DNA of 64,000 nucleotides, taken from contig CAILBC010000036.1 in NCBI GenBank assembly GCA_903832325.1, positions 186,001-250,000 on the forward strand. Direction: 5' to 3'. A program made the translations under genes and the position numbers. Below the pieces are notes generated by a model. That model worked only from the letters and a program-made list of their open reading frames with translations. It searched no databases and was not told the origin of the DNA. Below are positions 58,090 through 64,000 of the stretch, piece after piece (the stretch's first letter is position 1; every line of letters starts with the position of its first letter). The stretch comes from an uncultured Sphingomonadales bacterium (GTDB taxonomy: Bacteria > Pseudomonadota > Alphaproteobacteria > Sphingomonadales > Sphingomonadaceae).

Positions 58090-60385
58090 CCATGCCGCCG
58101 CCAGCGCCCGGCCGCACGACAGCGCGCATCTCCATGTCAGCGGCACCGCACGCTATTGCGATGATGAGGCCGAATCCGCCGACATGCTGCATCTCGCCTT
58201 CGGGCAAAGCACGCAGGCCCATGCGCGGCTGGTGGCGATGGATCTGTCGGCCGTGCGCGCGGCGCCGGGCGTGGTCGCAGTCTATACCGCGGCGGACATT
58301 CCCGGCGCCAACGATGTCAGCCCGGTTGCCGATGACGATCCGTTGCTGGCCGATGGCACGGTGCTGTTTTTCGGTCAGCCGCTGTTCCTGGTTGCCGCCA
58401 CCAGCCAGCGCGCCGCGCGCCAGGCCGCCCGGCTGGGCAAAGTTGCCTGCGATCCGCTGCCCGCCTGCCTGACAATTGCCGAAGCGCAGGCCGCGCAATC
58501 GCTGCTGGAGCCGACGCAGCGCATGGCGCAGGGCGATGCGCGCACGGCGCTGCAAACTGCCCCGCACCGCGTTTCGGGCCAGTTCGACATGGGCGGGCAG
58601 GACCATTTCTATCTCGAAGGGCAGATCGCGCTGGCCCGGCCAGGCGAAGACGGCCAGGTCCATGTGCTGAGCTCAACCCAGCATCCCAGCGAAGTGCAGC
58701 ACCTGGTGGCGCACCTGCTCGACGTGCCCTCGGCCGATGTCACGGTCGAAGTGCGGCGCATGGGCGGCGCATTCGGGGGCAAGGAAACGCAGGCCGCGCT
58801 GTTTGCTGCGGCGGCGGCGCTGGTTGCCACAAAGACCGGCCGTCCTGCCAAATTCCGCTGCGACCGCGATGACGACATGGTGATGACCGGCAAGCGGCAC
58901 GATTTTCGCGTGCGCTATGATGTCGGGTTTGACGATGCCGGGCGGGTTCGGGGGTTGAGCCTGCTGCTGTCGGCGCGGTGCGGTGCGACGTTCGATCTGT
59001 CAGCCGGAATCAACGACCGCGCGATGTTCCATGCGGACAACTGCTATTTTCTGCCCGATGTTGAAATCCTGTCCGAACGCCTGAAAACCAACACCGTGTC
59101 GAACACCGCCTTTCGCGGGTTTGGCGGGCCGCAGGGGATGCTGGCGATCGAATGGGTGATGGATCACATTGCCCAGGCGCTGGGGCGTGATCCGCTCGAT
59201 GTGCGGCTGGCCAATGCCTATGGCCCGGGTCGCGATGTCACCCCATATGGCATGACGGTGGAAGACAACATCGCGCCGCAGATCATGGCCCGGTTGCGCC
59301 ATGATGCGCGTTATGATGCGCGCCGCGCGGAGATTGCCGCCTTCAATGCGCGCAACCCCGTGCTGAAAAAAGGGATCGCGCTGACCCCGGTGAAATTCGG
59401 CATCAGCTTTACCACCACCCATCTCAACCAGGCCGGCGCGCTGGTCCACGTCTATGCCGACGGGTCGATCCAGATCAACCATGGCGGCACCGAAATGGGG
59501 CAGGGCCTGTACATCAAGGTGGCGCAAGTGGTGGCGGACGTGTTCGCCGTGCCGGTGGGGCAAGTGCGCATCACCGCCACGCGCACCGACAAAGTGCCCA
59601 ACACATCGGCCACCGCGGCATCGTCGGGCGCCGATCTCAATGGCATGGCGGCGCACCATGCGGCCATGGCGATCCGCGACCGGCTGACGGCTTTTGCGGC
59701 GCGCACGTTTGCCTGCGATGAGGCCGCCGTGCGCTTTACCCCCGATGGCATCGTTGCCGGGGATGTTGCGCTGTCGTTCGCCGCGCTGTGTCGCAAGGCG
59801 TACCTGGGGCGCGTGCAACTGTCCGCCACCGGGTTTTACGCCACGCCCGACATCGCGTATGATCGCGCTGCGCACAAAGGGCGGCCGTTTTATTACTTCG
59901 CCTATGGCGCGGCGGTGTCCGAGGTGGTGATCGACACGCTGACCGGGGAACACCGCGTGCTGGCGGTGGATATCCTGCATGATGTGGGGCGTTCGCTCAA
60001 TCCGGCAATCGATCTGGGGCAGATCGAGGGGGCATTCCTGCAGGGCCAGGGCTGGCTGACCACCGAAGAGCTGGTGTTTGATGACAAGGGCCGGCTGCTG
60101 ACCCATTCGCCCGCCACCTACAAGATCCCCACCGCATCCGACCGCCCGCGCCATTTCAGCATCGCGCTGTGGGATGGCGAGAACCTGAAGCCGACGATCC
60201 ACCGGTCAAAGGCGGTGGGCGAGCCGCCATTCATGCTCGCCAATTCGGTGCTGATGGCGCTGGTCCAGGCGGTGGCGGCCACTGCGCCCGATCGGCGGAC
60301 AATGCCCGCGCTCGATGCGCCGGCAACGCCGGAATGCATCCTGCGCGCGATTGCCGGGCATTGCGGACGGTTGGAGGGCGCATGA
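58082..60385 (+). CDS. xdhB: Xanthine dehydrogenase molybdopterin-binding subunit
   Basis: XdhB holds the molybdenum cofactor and hydroxylates hypoxanthine and xanthine to urate. The 767-residue protein has D-S-A-H-L-H-V-S-G-T-A-R-Y near the start, Q-D-H-F-Y-L-E-G-Q, R-R-M-G-G-A-F-G-G-K-E, the F-R-G-F-G-G-P-Q-G segment, E-M-G-Q-G-L-Y-I-K-V-A-Q and the catalytic Glu in A-V-G-E-P-P-F-M-L-A. The start is probably GTG at 58082, 7 bases after GGAG and overlapping the xdhA stop by 8 bases; an ATG at 58067 is the alternative. Confidence 0.96.
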   Translation: MADHAAASARPHDSAHLHVSGTARYCDDEAESADMLHLAFGQSTQAHARLVAMDLSAVRAAPGVVAVYTAADIPGANDVSPVADDDPLLADGTVLFFGQPLFLVAATSQRAARQAARLGKVACDPLPACLTIAEAQAAQSLLEPTQRMAQGDARTALQTAPHRVSGQFDMGGQDHFYLEGQIALARPGEDGQVHVLSSTQHPSEVQHLVAHLLDVPSADVTVEVRRMGGAFGGKETQAALFAAAAALVATKTGRPAKFRCDRDDDMVMTGKRHDFRVRYDVGFDDAGRVRGLSLLLSARCGATFDLSAGINDRAMFHADNCYFLPDVEILSERLKTNTVSNTAFRGFGGPQGMLAIEWVMDHIAQALGRDPLDVRLANAYGPGRDVTPYGMTVEDNIAPQIMARLRHDARYDARRAEIAAFNARNPVLKKGIALTPVKFGISFTTTHLNQAGALVHVYADGSIQINHGGTEMGQGLYIKVAQVVADVFAVPVGQVRITATRTDKVPNTSATAASSGADLNGMAAHHAAMAIRDRLTAFAARTFACDEAAVRFTPDGIVAGDVALSFAALCRKAYLGRVQLSATGFYATPDIAYDRAAHKGRPFYYFAYGAAVSEVVIDTLTGEHRVLAVDILHDVGRSLNPAIDLGQIEGAFLQGQGWLTTEELVFDDKGRLLTHSPATYKIPTASDRPRHFSIALWDGENLKPTIHRSKAVGEPPFMLANSVLMALVQAVAATAPDRRTMPALDAPATPECILRAIAGHCGRLEGA

Positions 60386-61296
60386 CCGACTGGCTGGGCT
60401 GGTTGCGCGACCGGGCCGCCGCCGCGCCAGTCGCCATGGTCACGGTGCTGGCCAGCGAGGGTTCGGCCCCGCGCGGGGCGGGCACCCGGATGCTGGTGAC
60501 CGCCGCAACGCTTGATGGCACGATCGGCGGCGGAGCGCTGGAATTCCGCGCCGTCGAACAGGCGCGGGCCGTGCTGGCGCATCCGCCGGGCACCTGGCGG
60601 GTGCAGGACTATCCCCTCGGGCCATTGCTGGGCCAGTGCTGCGGCGGGCGGGTGCGGCTGCTGGTCGAACATGTCGATCCTGCCGGCCTCGATTGGCTGG
60701 CCGATGCCGGGGACAACAGCATGCTGGTGACACGCCTGGCGAAGGGTGGGGTAGACCGCCAGGTCGTGGCCGATCTGGTCGCGCAGCCGGTGCCGGCGCG
60801 CGGGCCGCTTCCCGGGGAAGGGTACCGTTTTGTCGAACAGGTCGGGCGCTACCGGCGGCCGCTTTATCTGTTTGGTGCCGGCCATGTCGGGCAGGCCATC
60901 GCGCGCCACGCCGTTGCCCTGCCGTTGCGGCTGGCCTGGTTCGATGCCCGCGCAGACTTTGCCGATAGCGACGGTGTGACCGTGGTGGGCGCAGATCACC
61001 TCGAATCGTGCATGGCCGATGCGCCGGCCGATGCGGCAATCGTGATCCTCACGCATGATCACGGCCTGGATTACCGGCTGACGCTGGCGGCCTTGCGGCG
61101 CGCGCCGGTTGCGTTTGTCGGCCTGATCGGGTCGGCCACCAAACGCGCGCGCTTTCTGGCACGGCTGGCGCGCGATGGCGTTTCGCCGCAGGATTTTGCC
61201 CGCCTGACGTGTCCGATCGGGGTGCCCGGGGTGTCGGGCAAAGAGCCTGACGTGATCGCCATCGCCACGTTGGCGCAAGTGCTGGGGCTGGGCTGA
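60382..61296 (+). CDS. xdhC: Xanthine dehydrogenase accessory protein XdhC
   Basis: XdhC binds and helps insert the sulfurated molybdenum cofactor into XdhB. The 304-residue protein has the N-terminal XdhC/CoxI domain (V-L-A-S-E-G-S-A-P-R-G-A-G-T-R-M, G-T-I-G-G-G-A-L-E, L-G-P-L-L-G-Q-C-C-G-G-R-V with the paired Cys) and a C-terminal Rossmann domain (Y-L-F-G-A-G-H-V-G-Q-A, L-T-H-D-H-G-L-D, V-G-L-I-G-S-A-T-K). ATG at 60382 overlaps the xdhB stop (ATGA); the stop overlaps guaD (TGATG). Confidence 0.95.
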   Translation: MTDWLGWLRDRAAAAPVAMVTVLASEGSAPRGAGTRMLVTAATLDGTIGGGALEFRAVEQARAVLAHPPGTWRVQDYPLGPLLGQCCGGRVRLLVEHVDPAGLDWLADAGDNSMLVTRLAKGGVDRQVVADLVAQPVPARGPLPGEGYRFVEQVGRYRRPLYLFGAGHVGQAIARHAVALPLRLAWFDARADFADSDGVTVVGADHLESCMADAPADAAIVILTHDHGLDYRLTLAALRRAPVAFVGLIGSATKRARFLARLARDGVSPQDFARLTCPIGVPGVSGKEPDVIAIATLAQVLGLG

Positions 61297-62588
61297 TGGC
61301 CGCGCCGGCGATCCACGCCTTTCGCGGCGAACTGCTGTCGGTCGCGCATGATCCGCGTGATGATCCCGATGCCGTGCGCCATGAAGCCGATGGCTTGCTG
61401 GTGATCGAAGCGGGGCTGGTCGTGGCGCGGGGCGCATATGCCGATCTGGCCGAACGCTTCGCCGCTGTGCCGGTGGTCAACCTGCCCGGGCTGATCGTGC
61501 CCGGCTTTGTCGATGCCCATGTCCACTATCCGCAGTTGGACCGGATCGCGGCCTATGGCGAACAGTTGCTCGACTGGCTGGAGCGGCATATTTTTCCCGC
61601 CGAGCAGGCCTTTGCCGATCGCGCGCATGCCGATCTGGTGGCCGATGCGTTTCTGGATGAACTGTTGCGCAACGGCACGACCAGCGCGCTGGTTTTCGCG
61701 ACCGTGCACGAACAGTCGGTCGACGCGCTGTTCACTGCGGCATTGGCGCGGCGGATGCGGATCATTTCCGGCAAAGTGCTGATGGATCGCGGCCCGGCGG
61801 GGCTGGCCGATACGCCGCAATCGGGGGACGATGAAACCGGGGCGCTGATCGCGCGCTGGCGCGGCCGCGGGCGGCTGGGCTATGCCGTTACGCCGCGCTT
61901 TGCGCTGACATCGTCGGATGACCAGTTGCATCGGGCAGGGGCCCTGCTGAAACGCCATGGCGAGGTGCTGCTGCACACGCATCTGGCGGAAAACCCGCGT
62001 GAAATCGCTGCGGTGGCCGCACGGTTTCCCGATTGCGCCGATTATCTCGATGTCTATGACCGGTTCGGGCTGGTCGGCGCGCGCTCGGTCTTTGCCCACG
62101 GCGTGCATTTGCCCGACCGGTCGGCCATGCGGCTGGCGCAAAGCGGCGCGGGGATTGCGGTCTGCCCCGGTTCAAACCTGTTTCTGGGATCGGGCTTTTT
62201 CGATTTCGGCCAGGCAGAGGCGTTTGGCATCCGCACCGGGCTTGCCACCGATGTGGGCGCGGGCACGACGTTTTCGATGCTTCACACCGCCGGGCTGGCC
62301 TATCAGGCGGCGCTGGCGCGCGGGCATCGGCTCGATCCGTTTCGCGCGCTCTATCTCGCGACGGCGGGCAGCGCGGGGCTGCTGCATATTGCGGACCGGG
62401 TGGGCGCGCTGGAGCCGGGGCAAGAGGCCGATTTTGTCGTGCTCGATGGCGCGGCCACGCCCCTGCTGGCGCGGCGCACGGCGGGCGCGAGCCTTGCCGA
62501 CCGGCTGTTCGCGCTGCAAATCCTGGGCGATGATCGCGCGATCCGGCAAACCTGGCTGATGGGTGAATGTGCGTGGGACCGGGCATGA
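61296..62588 (+). CDS. guaD: Guanine deaminase
   Basis: GuaD converts guanine to xanthine, feeding XdhAB. The 430-residue amidohydrolase has the metal ligands H75 and H77 in P-G-F-V-D-A-H-V-H-Y-P-Q, then P-R-F-A-L-T, H-T-H-L-A-E-N, F-A-H-G-V-H and T-D-V-G-A-G-T-T-F-S-M, all typical of this enzyme. It is the last gene of the operon. Its stop codon lies in the first of four 12-bp tandem repeats, so its last codons share that repeat. Start ATG overlaps the xdhC stop by one base. Confidence 0.95.
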   Translation: MAAPAIHAFRGELLSVAHDPRDDPDAVRHEADGLLVIEAGLVVARGAYADLAERFAAVPVVNLPGLIVPGFVDAHVHYPQLDRIAAYGEQLLDWLERHIFPAEQAFADRAHADLVADAFLDELLRNGTTSALVFATVHEQSVDALFTAALARRMRIISGKVLMDRGPAGLADTPQSGDDETGALIARWRGRGRLGYAVTPRFALTSSDDQLHRAGALLKRHGEVLLHTHLAENPREIAAVAARFPDCADYLDVYDRFGLVGARSVFAHGVHLPDRSAMRLAQSGAGIAVCPGSNLFLGSGFFDFGQAEAFGIRTGLATDVGAGTTFSMLHTAGLAYQAALARGHRLDPFRALYLATAGSAGLLHIADRVGALEPGQEADFVVLDGAATPLLARRTAGASLADRLFALQILGDDRAIRQTWLMGECAWDRA

Positions 62589-62628
62589 TACCGGGCATGA
62601 TACCGGGCATGATACCGGGCATGATACC
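62581..62628. repeat. Four perfect 12-bp tandem repeats at the guaD stop
   Basis: The unit GGGCATGATACC is repeated four times without change. The guaD TGA is in the first unit, so a copy gain or loss would not change the protein. It lies between the convergent guaD and lysR genes; no other function is evident. Confidence 0.95.
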
Positions 62629-62652
62629 GGGATCGCGCCACGCTGACCTGTG

Positions 62653-63582
62653 TCAGGCAGGCCCGTCATGGGGTGCGCCGGTGCCCAGTTCGCCAAATCC
62701 GGTCTGGATTTCGCGCAGCACGATGTCTGCGGCATAGGACGTGGCGCGCGAGGTGGCGGTGCACAGCGCCAGCGCCATCGGCCGCAGGATCGGTTCGGCA
62801 ATCGGCGTAAAGGCGAGCAGCCCCGCCTTGACTTCGGCAATGACATCCAGCGAGGTCAGCATGCCGATGCCCACCCCCTGCTGCACCAGCGACGCGATGA
62901 GCTGGACATTGTCCGATACGACTTTCCGTTCCAGCGGGATCTGGCTGGCGGCCTCCAGCACGGCGACTTGCTGATAGACCGCGAGCGGCTTGGCCGGCAG
63001 GATCACCGGCGATCCGGCGCAGGCCGAAAACCGCGCTTCGTCGGCGCGCGCCAATGGGTGATCGGGCAAAGTGACAAAGCCCAGCGCCACATTGGCAAAG
63101 GCGCGCACAGTCAGATCGCGCAATGACCGCGGTTCGAAGAAAATCCCGAAATCAACTTCGCCATTGGCGATGACGCGGTGGATGGCATTGCTGTCGAGCA
63201 CGCGCACGCTGATCGTGATGCCGGGATAGCGTGCCTGGATCGCGTGAATTGTTGCCGGGATATAGCCTTTGGTAAGCGCATCGATGATCGCGATGTCGAC
63301 ATTGCCGCGCTTCAGCCCGCGCAGATCCTCGATTTGCGCGCGCACATCGGTCAGGCCCTTTTGCCAGCGCGCTCCGGCGGCCATCATGATCTCGCCCGCC
63401 GCAGTCAGCCGCAGCCCGGTGGGAAGCCGTTCGAACAGCGGCATGCCCAGCTCTGCCTCGGCATTGAGGATCTGCCGATCGATCGCCGATGCCGAAACGT
63501 TGAGCTCGTCGGCTGCCTTGCGGATCGACCCGAGCCGGCCGACCGTGGTGAAATAGCGCAGAAAGCGCGAAAGTGCCGGCAT
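62653..63582 (-). CDS. LysR-family transcriptional regulator
   Basis: A 309-residue LysR-type regulator. The N-terminal winged helix covers about residues 1-60 (F-T-T-V-G-R-L-G-S-I-R-K-A-A-D-E-L-N-V-S-A-S-A-I-D-R-Q-I and L-F-E-R-L-P-T-G-L-R-L-T-A-A-G). The effector domain follows (R-G-N-V-D-I-A-I-I-D-A-L, Q-Q-G-V-G-I-G-M-L). It is convergent with guaD and divergent from the exported-protein gene at 63886. It is the only regulator next to the purine cluster and may control it with an intermediate as ligand, or control the divergent gene; which one is not shown. Confidence 0.9.
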   Translation of the reverse strand: MPALSRFLRYFTTVGRLGSIRKAADELNVSASAIDRQILNAEAELGMPLFERLPTGLRLTAAGEIMMAAGARWQKGLTDVRAQIEDLRGLKRGNVDIAIIDALTKGYIPATIHAIQARYPGITISVRVLDSNAIHRVIANGEVDFGIFFEPRSLRDLTVRAFANVALGFVTLPDHPLARADEARFSACAGSPVILPAKPLAVYQQVAVLEAASQIPLERKVVSDNVQLIASLVQQGVGIGMLTSLDVIAEVKAGLLAFTPIAEPILRPMALALCTATSRATSYAADIVLREIQTGFGELGTGAPHDGPA

Positions 63583-63885
63583 CGGACGCTGTGGTGACCC
63601 CGCTACAATTTTTGCAACACTGTGTCGGATTCATTGCGTTTGCCCGCATGATGTCAAGCCCATAGTCCGTGGCTGTCGTCGCTTTTGGGCAAGGCCGGCT
63701 GAACGCCGTGGCCCGGGCGGCATGTGCAGGTGCGTTACAAAGGTTTTGCGATGCCGCGCTGCAACATGCTTGAGTGACGGAATGAATAGGGCCGGGCAGG
63801 GGTGCCCGGCAAGGGGCTGCACGGCGCCGGCAACCGGCCGGGCCGGGCGAACCGTTGGTCAATATCGCAAAAATGGGGGTCATTA
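63583..63885. promoter_or_regulatory. Divergent promoter region of lysR and the exported-protein gene
   Basis: About 300 bases without a gene between two divergent starts, the usual place for LysR binding sites. A GGGGG ribosome-binding site precedes the plus-strand ATG. I could not assign promoter boxes with confidence. Confidence 0.4.
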
Positions 63886-64000
63886 ATGCTGCAAATCCGA
63901 TCATTTGACAGGAACCCTGGTGCGTCGTCACGCAAGGCCGGTATCCGCCGCCTGCTGTCGGTGGCGCTGCTGTCGTGCACCGCGATGAGCGTTCCGGCCC
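63886..64000 (+). CDS. Start of an exported protein, cut by the window end (possible TonB receptor)
   Basis: Only 38 codons are visible. They read as a long signal peptide: basic region to residue 25 (ending A-G-I-R-R), then L-L-S-V-A-L-L-S-C-T-A-M-S-V-P-A. The ATG is 7 bases after GGGGG. Long signal peptides of this style are common for TonB-dependent receptors in sphingomonads, but the visible part does not decide the family. It is divergent from the LysR regulator and may be its target. Confidence 0.55.
   Translation, partial: MLQIRSFDRNPGASSRKAGIRRLLSVALLSCTAMSVPA

Noticed and set aside
62581..62628. The 12-bp array as a CRISPR array
   Set aside because: The units are contiguous with no unique spacers, far shorter than CRISPR repeats, and no cas genes are present.

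Overview
The window is high-GC chromosomal DNA from an alphaproteobacterium, most likely a sphingomonad (Novosphingobium/Sphingomonas-like). The reasons are four TonB-dependent receptor genes or starts, a FecI/FecR/receptor signalling set, a PhaR granule regulator, a TPR-sulfotransferase of the sphingomonad kind, and dense operons with ATGA stop/start overlaps. I see no phage, integrase, transposase or CRISPR array.

Layout. 1-2.3 kb: the tail of a SuhB-type inositol monophosphatase, a tRNA-Leu(CAA), a YcxB-like membrane protein and a periplasmic msrB-msrA pair. 2.3-5.6 kb (minus): three overlapping genes for 2-aminoethylphosphonate breakdown (FAD oxidoreductase, PhnX, DUF5690 membrane protein) without a PhnW transaminase. 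5.8-13.9 kb (minus): two paralogous TonB-dependent receptors on either side of a TPR-sulfotransferase. 14.7-23.8 kb (plus): radA, cvpA, an IscU-like scaffold, an MHS transporter, alr, phaR, proS and an M28 peptidase. 24-24.6 kb: a higBA toxin-antitoxin pair. 24.8-31.1 kb: rnr, a universal stress protein gene, then pdhC (E2), a hotdog thioesterase and lpd (E3). 31.1-34.7 kb (minus): a Spy/CpxP-like protein, a Gly/Tyr-rich secreted protein and a PAS-GGDEF-EAL-PilZ cyclic-di-GMP protein. 34.9-42 kb: a GH13 gene with its catalytic core deleted, then a minus-strand run fecI-fecR-TonB receptor-phyH-57 aa ORF-esterase. 42.2-45.2 kb: a GT2 glycosyltransferase and a YtcJ-like amidohydrolase.

45.3-62.6 kb is the centrepiece: an almost gapless plus-strand operon that seems to encode the whole route from guanine/xanthine to oxalate. 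Its genes are, in order: an SBF-type transporter with a GatC/AtzG(HpxX)-like tail, HpxY amidase, NCS2 purine permease, HpxW, AllC, PucG, PuuE, HpxZ, UraD, PuuD, 5-hydroxyisourate hydrolase, XdhA, XdhB, XdhC and GuaD. A LysR regulator follows convergently, and the start of a further exported protein runs off the window end. In pathway order the enzymes are GuaD, XdhAB (matured by XdhC), PuuD, HIU hydrolase, UraD, PuuE, AllC, PucG, then HpxY/HpxW/HpxZ for oxalurate and oxamate.

The most unusual points are the apparent fusion of the HpxX-like subunit to a membrane transporter; a covarying 48-bp hairpin element present twice; perfect 21-bp direct and inverted repeats upstream of radA; several fresh 12-bp tandem repeats at protein ends and loops; and the core-deleted GH13 gene. 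All calls come from reading the sequence; no database search was possible.
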